A stretch of DNA of 64,000 bases from contig CM069459.1 in NCBI GenBank assembly GCA_035610835.1, positions 52,503,755 to 52,567,754 on the forward strand, read 5' to 3'. The notes under the pieces are model-generated. The model saw only the letters and a program-made list of their open reading frames with translations, searched no databases and was not told where the DNA came from. Source of the stretch: Ophiura sarsii. Taxonomy: Eukaryota; Echinodermata; Ophiuroidea; Amphilepidida; Ophiuridae. Of this stretch, positions 55,701 to 64,000 are shown piece after piece (positions within the stretch are counted from its first letter, which is position 1; every line of letters starts with the position of its first letter). The position numbers and the translations under genes were made by a program.

Positions 55701-57416
55701 AATGCACATTATTTGTGCCGATCCGTTTACTCTAAATCCTGCATCGCACGTGATTGTTTGTTTATCACCGTCGATAAAAGACGACGCAGGGTCGGCAACG
55801 GCTCCGTTATTTGGTGCGGCAAAAGCTCCACACTCGGGAACTGAAAAAAAATGCAAATAAACCCCAATGGCATTTTAGTTCTTATATTTCATCACAACTT
55901 TATCTATAAAATGTTATAATTATTTTTCAGCTGTCAACGTGTGGTATGAAGTAGAAAACAATGGAAGTTTTATATTTATATGTTCCTTTTAATGAAACGG
56001 TCTGATAAAAGGCTTTTATTTGATCATTTAACGCAGGAGCACCTTATTAGGAGCTTTTTGGTTGAGAAGTATTTGTTTATTCAAATCAAATGAACGGGCA
56101 AAAATAGATAACGCAAATCGATCCTTCCAATGACCCTACTGATTCAATCAACTTATGTTCTGTACTGGTTAACCCTACTGATTCAATCAACTTATGTTCT
56201 GTACTGGTTATGAGTTTTTAAAAACTTACCGCACTCAGTAGGAGCTGGTTGCCAATCTGCATACTTTGCATTTATATTGGTGCATGTATTTTCTGTTGAT
56301 CCATCTGCCCTAAATCCTGCGTCACATGTGACTGTCTGCGTATCACCAACGATGAAGGATGCTGATCGGTCCGAAACATCTCCATTTTCAGTAATGAAAG
56401 CGCTGCACTCAAGAACTAAGTCATTCAGAAAACAAACATTAAGTTATGTGGCAGTTTCTTGATGGCATCCCCGTTTCAGAACAGGACATGAAACTGTTGA
56501 AATAAGCAGGAGCATGGAGCAAATGTCCTTATTTCAAGCCCTGTTTCAAAACGCAGTCATGAAACTACGGTATCAACTGTGCTATATAAGTGCCAGCATG
56601 GTGCAAGGGTATGCTTAGAGGTCATGGGTCAAACCCTTTTAAAGCTGAATTCAGGACACTGTGTGGGGCTCCCACTAACTCTTTCATACACCCCCAGGGT
56701 CGTCAGAAGGGGGGGTGCGTTGGGTGCGGACGCACCCCCTTGAAAATCTCTTTTTTTTAATTTTTTCTTTTTAGGGTAACATGTTATTTTATGAATGGAA
56801 AATGGGTCAACGATGGCAAGATACATGAAAATTGTGTCCTAAATTCGTTGTAATGCTCAGAGCTTCCGGGGCTTCGCCCCCTGGACCCCCACCCGGGGGC
56901 CCTAAGGCGGGCCCCTGGACCCCACCCGTTATTGGCTTCGCGCCAGAGGCGCTCGCATCGTCAGCGTGCTGCAGCACTAACACTTTGACGTCATACTACT
57001 ACTTCCGGTAAAAAATCGTGAAAACGCACCCCCCTTTCAGGTAAAAAATCGTGAAAACGCACCCCCCTTTCCGGTAACAAATCGTGAAAACGCACCCCCC
57101 TTGGGCAAAAGTTGCTGACGGCCCTGACCCCCACACCCCCCCCCCCCCCCCACCCCACACACACCCACCACCCCTCCCCTTACACACACAAAACCTATTA
57201 GTTTCAAATTTAGCGGGTTCTCCTCAAATCACCGCCGCGTTGTATGTCATCGAATGCCCTCGGGTTCAACTGCCAGCCTTACAGTCGTTTCACAATGTAA
57301 GTCTCACCCTCCCACAGGTATACGATCTTAAAAACATTATATCACTTACCACCGCAAACTGGATGTATCGAAATACGACACGTCACATCCGGTGCCCATG
57401 CTAAAGCCACGTCACT
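46621..57416 (-). CDS. Gene 3 (5' end outside window): PAN-CCP(x6)-F5/8C protein
   Basis: Exons in window, 5' to 3': 57416-57350, 56415-56230, 55840-55646, 55234-55040, 54256-54062, 53636-53442, 52633-52439, 49382-49060, 46770-46621. They total 1701 nt, in phase, 566 codons plus TAA. CCP order is C-A-B-A-B-B. Exon 1 is not seen up to 64000; by comparison with genes 1 and 2 it should lie 6-10 kb above 57416. The last two exons encode an F5/8C domain clearly different from that of genes 1 and 2. Compatibility of phase and gene order support one gene, but the 3-kb gap before 49382 leaves room for the F5/8C pair to belong to a separate or fused remnant. Confidence 0.72.
46850..46990 (+). mobile_element. 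LINE 3' tail
   Basis: DNIKEWTGMSLIKAKRLAQD, RVAWRKMIRRC then a stop and a GAAGAAGAAGAAG tail. The WTG-x-S-L...A-x-DR-x-WR motif marks the C-terminus of many non-LTR ORF2 proteins. It lies in the last intron of gene 3, opposite to the gene. Confidence 0.6.
46991..48505. other. Last intron of gene 3, no feature recognised
   Basis: AT-rich, no supported gene or element ends. Confidence 0.4.
48511..48990. mobile_element. Hairpin MITE, about 480 bp
   Basis: CACCTAGCACATAAAGTCCC and its near-inverse, flanked by TATA. The arms of about 200 bp stay paired through CAACAGCAAAGTTGCACTAG; the short loop holds ACACACGGGCACACACA. Confidence 0.7.
49060..49382 (-). CDS. Gene 3 exon 9: first part of a divergent F5/8C domain
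   Basis: 323-nt exon, phase 1 in and 0 out, as in genes 1 and 2. Reads ECFVPLGMKDGSIPDSDIQA, YYARLNG, AWFASSSDPMPWIQADIG, TTVTGVVTKGF, DWVPRLKVS. This is closer to the general F5/8C consensus (WIQ-D-G, V-G-V-TQG) than the other two genes. Confidence 0.82.
49383..52030. other. Intron between CCP and F5/8C exons of gene 3
   Basis: Holds the dispersed repeat at 50225-50600 (ACCCCTGTCACACAAT, as at 2158). The remainder is AT-rich without recognised features. Confidence 0.45.
50225..50600. repeat. Dispersed repeat beginning TACCCCTGTCACAC (copy 2)
   Basis: Shares CCCCTGTCACACAA, CGGCGATC, GTATCAAA, GGACGCAGTGGACAC and CAGGGTCCC in order with 2158-2300. Higher GC than its surroundings. Confidence 0.45.
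52203..52285 (-). pseudogene. Old CCP exon relic (unit 1)
   Basis: The minus strand still reads GAYSDP, then, after a frame change, VIDGDTQTN, i.e. the middle of a CCP exon without splice sites. Equivalent relics are at about 53307-53345 and 54562-54648, so it predates the unit duplication. Confidence 0.55.
52439..52633 (-). CDS. Gene 3 exon 8: CCP/sushi domain, type B
   Basis: 195 nt, SDSAPSSIDGDTQTITCDAG, ending EWRPAPASTTC. It follows exon 7 directly because the type A exon between them is truncated. Confidence 0.84.
53058..53116 (-). pseudogene. Truncated CCP type A exon (unit 1 of gene 3)
   Basis: Only the last 59 nt of a type A exon with its donor remain. At AATG the sequence jumps to the intron word GGACGTTTTATATTTATATG, which in unit 2 lies about 260 bp away. 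No acceptor, so it cannot be spliced as a normal exon. Confidence 0.7.
53442..53636 (-). CDS. Gene 3 exon 7: CCP/sushi domain, type B
   Basis: 195 nt, SDSASSFIDGDTQTITCDAG, ending EWRPAPESTTC; donor GTAAGG. Confidence 0.84.
54062..54256 (-). CDS. Gene 3 exon 6: CCP/sushi domain, type A
   Basis: 195-nt phase 1-1 exon, open. It differs from exon 4 by LDQHS for LDQNS and little else. Confidence 0.84.
54562..54648 (-). pseudogene. Old CCP exon relic (unit 3)
   Basis: Same relic as at 52203: HGTYSEPHCPLSMATHKQTA in one frame, with DGDTQT-type coding in another. Confidence 0.5.
54656..54940. repeat. (ACTTG)n/(ACATG)n array with 85-bp higher-order period
   Basis: 57 pentamers: runs of 6, 12, 13 and 13 ACTTG separated by 2, 4, 4 and 3 ACATG. 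The main unit is 13 ACTTG plus 4 ACATG. Followed by GTGACCTAACGTTAAAGTCAC and then GTCATGTCATG, the complementary motif. Units 1 and 2 have only short versions. Confidence 0.9.
55040..55234 (-). CDS. Gene 3 exon 5: CCP/sushi domain, type B
   Basis: 195 nt, GPEYGAVSDSASSSIDGDTQ, ending EWRPAPESTTC. One of three nearly identical type B exons in this gene. Confidence 0.84.
55646..55840 (-). CDS. Gene 3 exon 4: CCP/sushi domain, type A
   Basis: 195 nt, VPECGAFAAPNNGAVADPAS, ending EWEPTANHTTC. Nearly the same as 54062-54256. Confidence 0.84.
56230..56415 (-). CDS. Gene 3 exon 3: CCP/sushi domain, type C
   Basis: 186-nt phase 1-1 exon starting VLECSAF; four cysteines, W present, donor GTAAGT. 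Confidence 0.84.
56695..57126. mobile_element. hAT-like MITE, about 430 bp
   Basis: CAGGGTCGTCAG and CTGACGGCCCTG ends, in a C-rich target where the 8-bp duplication cannot be fixed. Inside the right end are three copies of a 31-bp unit with AAATCGTGAAAACGCACCCC. GC-rich middle with GGCTTCGCCCCCTGG. Confidence 0.6.
57350..57416 (-). CDS. Gene 3 exon 2: linker exon
   Basis: 67 nt, SDVALAWAPDVTCRISIHPV then CG, phase 0 in and 1 out. Same borders as in genes 1 and 2. Confidence 0.78.
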
Positions 57417-57469
57417 CTAATAACGAAATGAAACACAAATTAAAGTAAATATTGATGATGCATATCCTT

Positions 57470-60130
57470 GCAGGCGGTTGACATGGTTGGTCATACATTT
57501 TGAATCCCCAGAGAGGTTATCACGTGTTTGGGATTAGCAGCCATCTTGTCGGGAAGTAATGTTTAAGAATTCCGAAATGGGGCATCATGATACATGTATT
57601 CATGCTACGAATTTGGCACTCGATTGAATATAGAGCAGGCGGCGGCGAATCCCCATTGCAGTCCGTTGCGCTTTTAAACTTGGATGAATGAAAAACCTCT
57701 ATTAATTTCAACATAACAATGGATTTTGATTGATTTTATATATGATTCCAAAATATTCATCACGTGACGCATTCGTTTGATAACGTAACCTCATAATGCA
57801 TAACTTAAAACGTGAACGAGGCTATGCTCGGCATCGACAAAAATCCAACGTTACCCCTCAATTCTGGATGGATGAGACAAATCATTGTGATTGTCTCGAT
57901 GGAGGGAAAAAGTAAAAGATTATTAAATTGTTCAGGGTCATCGTCACTTATTGAAAATGACCCTTACTAAATAACCCCTGACCTAACTATATATTCCTTA
58001 CCTTATTCCGAACGGCAAAATCCTAGGATTAGGACTAGGTTACTATAAATAACGCTGAAATAACCCCTGTCCTAAGATCCTTAATCTTATTCCGAATGTC
58101 GCAAATAAAACACCATAGGTTAGGGTTATGGCTCCATTACTAAATGACTCCTGACACAACTACAAGATCCCTAACATTATTCCAAACGACACAGATAGAG
58201 TACTAGGGTTAAGGTTAGGGTTAAGGCTAGGTTATTATTTTAATGATCTCTGTCCTGAGATCCCTAACCTTAGGCCCCAAGATATTGTTGTGCTGCCCTC
58301 AAGTGGCAAACATCTGGAAGTCGGGTCGGTCGGTCGATTTCCCTCTCTTTTTCTTCTGATTTTTTTGTTTTGTTTTTTGCTGACAAATATTACTGACAGA
58401 CCATGGTTCATGTCAAGACAAAATTGGTAAAATGTCAATTTGACTAATGTTTCTAGTGTGATAATAGTTTTAAAACAAACCTATTCATTTCAAGCAGAAA
58501 ATAGTAATATTTTGAAAAATTTGAGTACAATTTAAATCTTAAAAAAAAGATCCCTAACCTATACCGAACGGCATAAATAAAGCACCCGGGTTAACGTGCA
58601 TGTAGGATTATGGCTCGGTGTTAGGTATGATGACAATAACCCCTGGACCGAATACAATATTCGCAATCGTGTTTTGATGCAAAATGAATTTTGGAATTAC
58701 TCTTATTGGTTTAGGTTGGGTAGACTTAAAGCAATAGTACGTGATCTTTTTTCAAATTTTTACACATATTTTTCTCTTTCTTATAATGAAGTTATGGACT
58801 CATAAATCTACTTTGAACGCATTGTCCGTTAAAAAACAAAAGACATCGCAGAACTTTACTAAATCATAATCATAATGAGAATCTGCTTCCAATTTAAGAA
58901 AAATGTTCAACATATGTGTTTCGATAAAGCAAGGGATTTGTTCACTTGTGTACAGTTGCCGTCGTAACCGGAAACGCTGTAAACGGCGTCTGCAGTCTCT
59001 GAACAGCTTCAAGTCAGCCCTGATTTTTTTGATTTTTTAAACAATACTACGACTAACATTTTAACTATTCAAGCGCCCAGAGGCTTTTTTTGCATTCGGC
59101 GCTATATAAATTTCTTATATTATTATATTATGTATTATGAAACAGCATTAACACGGTGTCACACCATGGAATTGTATTTACGAACGAAAAAACACGCAGA
59201 AAATAAGCTGTCCTATACTCTATTTGGCTTCCTCTGGACAGTGACGTATTTAACAGGCGCAGCTTTTACGCACGCGTATGTATCTTCCGCCTTTCAACGC
59301 TCGTGTATATACGCCAGCGCCGCAAGTAGGCGCGCGCGTTATGTGCTGCAATTAGTAGAAAATGCGGTTACGTCACTGTCTCGTGAAGGCCAAATAGACT
59401 ATAGTACCAAGACGACTTATTTCAAAATATGATTTTGAAGTAATTAAGAAAGGTATTGCTCTGTAACTTATAATATATTTAGTTTAATGGTTATAAATGT
59501 AATTTCACAAAATAAATACATTTCTAGGAAAAAAAGTCACAGATAGAGGGCGTTCCATGAAAAAGATCGCATGATATGCCTTTAAAGACGATTCCCGTCA
59601 TGGTTAATGGTCACAGCAATAATCATGATTGCATTTACTACGGAAGTGCCATAAATAATTAAATGCATTAATTTGTTGCTATCGTAACTAAAATTTCTTG
59701 TCTTATATAAATAGCATTTTATGGGATGCTAATTATTTATTCATTCGGAAAAGTCAAACGATATCTGATTGAAACTCGGTTTATTCTGTAGATATTAATA
59801 GTGTCAAATATTCTACTGAATTGAATATAACATTTTATTGATATTTTATATATACTTCGTAACAAATTGGAAATAAGATGATATGACGTTAACTTGAATG
59901 CAATCTACTTGTGATGCAGTAATGTGTCAACTAATACCCTAACCCTATATTTTTCTGATGTATTGTATCTCTGTGTTTTGATATGCCAAATAAAACTAAA
60001 CCCAAATCCCTGGACATGTTTTCTGAATAAAATTATCAGGGGAGAAAAACGGGTCAAATTCGGGATCGAACCCAGAAGTTAATTCCCTACCTCATCGCAC
60101 CACGGTGTCAGCTTGAAAACAGTTGTCTTC
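57470..60130. repeat. Intron-1 module of gene 3
   Basis: Follows 7085-9400 in order: CACGTGTTTGGGATTAGCAG (57521), CCTAACC-rich degenerate repeats (57960-58270), TTTAGGTTGGGTAGACTTAA (58710), then a B-box-like GGGATCGAACCCAG (60061). Confidence 0.6.
58990..59135 (+). mobile_element. LINE (L2/CR1-like) 3' end
   Basis: Reads SLNSFKSAL, then AAGCGCCCAGAGGC, GCATTCGGCGCTATATAAAT, and a TTATATTATTATATTAT tail. This is the common 3' end of L2-type elements. The 5' part is missing. Confidence 0.65.
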
Positions 60131-60575
60131 GTCATATCACAAAGAAGATTTTAAAGACACCAACACAATGCATTGCGTATTTTGCAAATGCCCTAATTCT
60201 GGTCTGCAAATTGTCTCGGTTCCCATAGACATATGCACACAATCATGGCTTCATAGCTCGTTCATCGTTGGAGCTCTTCGGTTCTAGTTTACATCAATGA
60301 ATAAATAGAGGGTATGCAATGAACCAACCGGAACGGTATAACAATGGATCGGGCAGCCATTATGGAGGTCGGGCTAGTCACGTATTCGGATTGACAATTA
60401 AATTTCCCGCTCCAAGTGATCTGAACTGACCAAATCATATTGTTCCGTGGCATCCATCTTGGAGGCACAGTTCAAATGAGGACATAGTGACGTAGCATTG
60501 CATACTCTCTATTAGTTGGCGTTCGCGCAATGTATTGTGGGAAACCTTAAACTCTTCTTTGGTCATATGATAACT

Positions 60576-60857
60576 AGCACACCTGATCGAGCCACGACAC
60601 TGCGGAGGTACGCGCTATCTCTAGCACACCTGATCGAGCCACGACACTGCGGAGGTACGCGCTATCTCTAGCACACCTGATCGAGCCACGACACTGCGGA
60701 GGTACGCGCTATCTCTAGCACACCTGATCGAGCCACGACACTGCGGAGGTACGCGCTATCTCTAGCACACCTGATCGAGCCACGACACTGCGGAGGTACG
60801 CGCTATCTCTAGCACACCTGATCGAGCCACGACACTGCGGAGGTACGCGCTATCTCT
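60576..60857. repeat. Six identical 47-bp tandem repeats
   Basis: The unit begins AGCACACCTGATCGAGCCAC and contains GACACTGCGGAGGTACGCGC. Exactly 6 x 47 = 282 bp with no differences seen. Gene 1's module has one diverged unit (GCGCCACGACACTACTGG at about 9177). Confidence 0.92.
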
Positions 60858-61029
60858 AAATGTGACAGATCTAAAACTAATTCTTGTGAGGAGTGAAGTT
60901 CGTTCTTTTTGTAGTGCACTCTTTTTAGAGTGATTTCTACTCTGAAACGAATGAAAATCACTCTGAAATGACTGAACTCCACGAGCTCTCAAAAAGTGAG
61001 TTTTTATCTCGTTTACATTTAGAGAGTAC

Positions 61030-61530
61030 CAGCACATATGTAGTACTGTAGTAGTATAGCACACTAACATTTCACTAAGTATATTGGAATTCAACAAAAC
61101 AGGTGTCATTTTAAAGATCTTGGCAACAGATCTAATTTGATCCAAAAATCATGTTAATAGAGTAATGCGTTCTGGTGATATAGTCATTTGAAATCTTTAT
61201 TTTAATAACCATGTTCTTAAAATGACTAAAATACGCCTTAATCATCACACTCCTCACATGTTTATTAGCTGATGGAAAATCAGAAGTGTATTTTATTCCA
61301 TATCAGGTTCCTGAAAATTCGCTATATTTGCAAAAATTCAATCCGTAATATGTGAAAATCTAGCTAAGTAAATATGCGTAACTAAATATCTCAAGTTGTG
61401 TAGGTAGTAAACTAATGACATTGTGTATGATGGATAACTCTGTTAATTATCACTTAAGGAAGTTTTTGTTGAATATTGTTAGTGCTGTAATTATTGAACT
61501 ATTACTCAAATGTATATAAAAGTATACTTT
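61030..61530. other. No feature recognised
   Basis: AT-rich, inside or upstream of intron 1 of gene 3. No gene or repeat ends supported. Confidence 0.35.
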
Positions 61531-61539
61531 TTTGGAAAG

Positions 61540-61945
61540 GAAATGGATCAGAGAATCCAAATTTTGCATCAATTTTGACCAAAAACGTACACAAATACAC
61601 TTTTTTTACCCATTTTTTTTAAACAAAGCTAACAAACATAATTTTGAGTTAAAAATGCCCAAATCACTTGATGATGATGTAAAGACACTAATAAAGGGAC
61701 GATTTTTTTATTTTAACCTAATCCAATATTTCTTGAAATTTTGACAAAAACGTGTCACAAACAAAAATTACAAAAAAATTCACGTTTTTTGGCCCTTTTA
61801 AGTCAAATTTTTCAAAAATATTAAATTAGGTTTAAAAATTTAAAAAAATGTCCCTTCATTAATAGTGTCTTAACATCATTATCAAGTGATTTGGCCATTT
61901 TTTACTCAAAATTAGTTTTGTTAGTTTTGTTCAAAAAAATGTGGG
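61540..61945. repeat. Inverted repeat with arms of about 180 bp
   Basis: AAACAAAGCTAACAAACATA, ATCACTTGATGATGATG and TTAATAAAGGGACG-type words on the left are answered by TATTAGTGTCTTAACATCAT, CAAGTGATTTGG and TTAGTTTTGTT on the right. Foldback-like, ends not defined. Confidence 0.5.
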
Positions 61946-62358
61946 TCAAAAAACAAGAGACTTAGCCACATTTATAACTGACAAGAAAAGCTTGGGGTAT
62001 TGTTTACAGCATCAGCAGTGTTGCCAGAAAATAGCACATTTTGGTATACAAATGCAATATTGGTGTTTTTTACAAATATTGAAGCAAAATATAGATTTCT
62101 TGAGATGTGATTCATTTTATGTGAGAAAACATTTGCTTAAATATGAATGTTTCATACCACAGTTTGATTTTGTTATTAAAATGTGACATTTTCTGGCAAA
62201 CACTACTTTCAAAAATACAGTATTGATGACAGGGTTAAAGTCCCATACGCCATTAGCTTAAGAAAATACAATTTCATTCAAGAACATTGCTTCAATCTTC
62301 AAAATTCATGTCTTGTAACAATATTGTATTTTTTTCCTCCAAAAAGCACTGCCAAAAA

Positions 62359-62410
62359 ATATCTGATGAAAACAGCTTAGGTTAAAACCTAAGCTGTTTT
62401 CATCAGATAT
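62359..62410. repeat. Perfect palindrome, 25-bp arms, 2-bp centre
   Basis: ATATCTGATGAAAACAGCTT, AGGTT, centre AA, then the exact inverse. It abuts the TAGCTGGGGAGC element end that starts at 62412. Confidence 0.88.
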
Positions 62411-62411
62411 G

Positions 62412-62580
62412 ATAGCTGGGGAGCACACACGTTTTTCAGGTCTCAGTCTGCTGGCACATGGAGTTGCATATCACAATGTTCCTTGAAGTTTGTAAAATAC
62501 AGCCTGGGTGTGCATTCTTGCAAACGTGGATGTTAAATTGTCCTCATGTGTTTCAATGTGACGTCAAAATCTAAATTTAA
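62412..62580. mobile_element. TAGCTGGGGAGC element end (solo)
   Basis: TAGCTGGGGAGCACACACG, CTGCTGGCACATGGAGTTGC, GTTCCTTGAAGTTTG and GTGTTTCAATGTGACGT match 11231-11410. No second end nearby. Confidence 0.55.
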
Positions 62581-62771
62581 AGTGGTACTGAGAGATATAT
62601 GGAATGCGCCCTCAATTCCCTGGAAATTAGGCTTTTTTTACACCTAGCTACTTCTTCAGCCACCGTCTTTGCGCTGACTACCGTATGAAACCGTTCACCT
62701 TAATTCACCCTATTATGTAAAATTTCACGATCTGGTCATTATTATCAGCGCCCCACTCGCCACATAAATTG

Positions 62772-62804
62772 TTAGGGTTAACCCTAACCCTAACCCTAAC
62801 CCTA
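62772..62804. repeat. Short interstitial telomere-like repeat
   Basis: GTTAGGGTTAACCCTAAC then two further CCCTAA units. An inverted TTAGGG/CCCTAA junction; too short to be a telomere. Confidence 0.7.
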
Positions 62805-63259
62805 TTCAAATAATAAATCATTGAAAAGGATTAGTTTAGTCTCACTTGTGTTCAATCATGCCTTTGCTCCAAGGACAAGTCTGTTTTGTTAAAGCAATGT
62901 TCAATAGACCATATCTTGAAAACCACTAAACAAAACAAAATTCAGGGTAGATGCTCCATTACCCATTCTTTATAATAAAATAAAAACACAGATATCAAAT
63001 TACAGGAAGTGGAAAAATATCACTTTCATTTTGGGTAAACCTTTTATTGGGTCACCCTGTATTGTAATATTGCCAAAGTGCAAACTTTCTAAATAAATTT
63101 ATGGTACAAGCAAAGTTCCGTGAACTTATGGCATACACTTAATCCAATTTATCTTAACAGAACTGCTTCAAAATTCAAATTTCATGTTATTATGTGTAAC
63201 AAATGCAATATTGTAATTTTTCAAAAATGCATACTTATCTGGCAACATCATCTCCCCCT

Positions 63260-64000
63260 CCTCCTATTAGGACAATATCCTGAGTGCCCTGGCAAGTACG
63301 CTGACGATTCAACACTTTCCGCACCCATTAAGTCTTCAACTAGCTCCAATGCAGTAGCTGAAAGCGTGGGCTGATAAATGGAAAGTGACCTTCGAGCCTA
63401 CCAAGTGCAAGACCATGGTAATCTCTAGAAAGAGAACCCCATCCCAACTTGAACTCTACTTTGGTGACTGCAAGCTACCATCTGCAGACAAACTGGAAAT
63501 CCTGGGTGTTACCATTGACAGCAAGCTGACTTGGTCCAAACACATGTCAACCAGGGCTGGCCAGAAGCTCGGCGCTCTTCGCAAGGTTGCAAATAAATTG
63601 ACGCCATTGGGCAGATCTACTGTGTACAAATCACAAGTCCGTAGCGAAATGGAGTATGCTTCACTAGGCTGGTCTAGCGCTTCACCTACTATCCCAAGCC
63701 AGCTTGACAACATCCAAAGGAAGGCACTCAATATCATTGGAGCTCATGACGCTACTGGTCTATCGCATCTCAGCATCACAAGCTTACTTCACACGCGACA
63801 GGTAGCAGCAGCCACGGTCTTGTACAAAATGCACACCAACCACTGCCTACAACTGTACAAGATTTAGCAGCATTGCTCCCCACACCATATGTTCATCGTC
63901 GTGCTACGCGTTCAACATGTTCAAGTGTTGCAATGCCAGATCACGCCCTTTCACTGCCGCCTGCCAGAATTTGTTGCTTAGACAGAAGTTTCATCCATAC
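63260..64000 (+). mobile_element. LINE reverse transcriptase fragment, running off the window
   Basis: YADDSTLSAP gives the RT catalytic YADD box (about 63297). After a stop and frame change come KVTFEPTKCKTMVISRKR, LEILGVTIDSKLTWSKHM, GALRKVANKL and LDNIQRKALNIIGAH. A further frameshift at about 63850 leads to LAALLPTPYVHRRATRST. Defective non-LTR element; clade not assigned. Confidence 0.82.

Larger units (their letters stand above)
52030..55990 (-). repeat. Three tandem CCP duplication units in gene 3
   Basis: Units of about 1.1, 1.25 and 1.6 kb start at about 52030, 53150 and 54400 with GGATTGATTCTCCGACTCAT-like sequence. Each contains, in plus order: an old CCP relic, a TGACTTGAC/CATGTCATG tract, a type B exon, TTTATTTGCATCATAGCGC, and a type A exon. 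Length differences come from the pentanucleotide tract and from a deletion in unit 1. Confidence 0.75.

Noticed and set aside
63120..63374. Single open frame ending in the YADD segment as a host gene
   Set aside because: Only the last third resembles RT; the first part is AT-rich leader sequence read in frame, so it belongs to a LINE fragment.

Overview
The window looks like nuclear DNA of an invertebrate deuterostome, most likely an echinoderm or close relative. It is AT-rich, intron-rich and packed with non-autonomous transposons. The short word taggcctata recurs, as in many echinoderm and hemichordate genomes, and the coding exons are phase-1 extracellular modules (PAN/apple, CCP/sushi, F5/8 type C). 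Species assignment is inference.

The only convincing host genes are three tandem paralogues on the minus strand. Each secreted protein reads: signal peptide, short N-x-N-G-H-H-V repeats, a PAN/apple-like domain, several CCP (sushi) domains, and a C-terminal F5/8 type C (discoidin-like) domain. Gene 1 (17387 to 1490) has eight exons whose splice phases join to 554 codons plus stop, with CCP order C-A-A-B. Gene 2 (37223 to 21808) has seven exons, 484 codons plus stop, order C-A-B. Gene 3 (57416 to 46621) lacks its first exon in the window and has order C-A-B-A-B-B. It ends in an F5/8C exon pair of a different lineage from genes 1 and 2. A second copy of exon 1 (38298-37950) is frameshifted. Truncated CCP exons and an orphan intron-1 block at about 45.4 kb show that exons and whole gene modules have been gained and lost here.

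The rest is introns and intergenic DNA made of mobile elements and satellites: a Harbinger-like MITE, hAT-like elements with 8-bp target duplications, a Tc1 element rearranged into a palindromic dimer, further long inverted-repeat (foldback) elements, LINE fragments (25.1, 46.9, 59.0 and 63.3 kb), a Penelope-like fragment carrying a hammerhead-ribozyme core, a minisatellite of about 100 bp beside every exon 1, a six-copy 47-bp satellite and a pentanucleotide array with higher-order structure.

The most unusual object is a 1226-bp foldback element (28387-29612). Both arms are arrays of a 20-bp palindrome whose central dinucleotide varies from copy to copy, and its core carries a histone-type 3' stem-loop followed by a purine-rich downstream element. 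A partial third array lies at 15.1-15.4 kb. Three isolated near-perfect palindromes in the window also have exactly two unpaired central bases.

As a system, the cluster looks like a secreted recognition or adhesion protein family (PAN plus CCP plus discoidin) that diversifies by CCP exon duplication and C-terminal domain replacement in a transposon-rich locus. A role in immunity or adhesion is inferred from domain content only.
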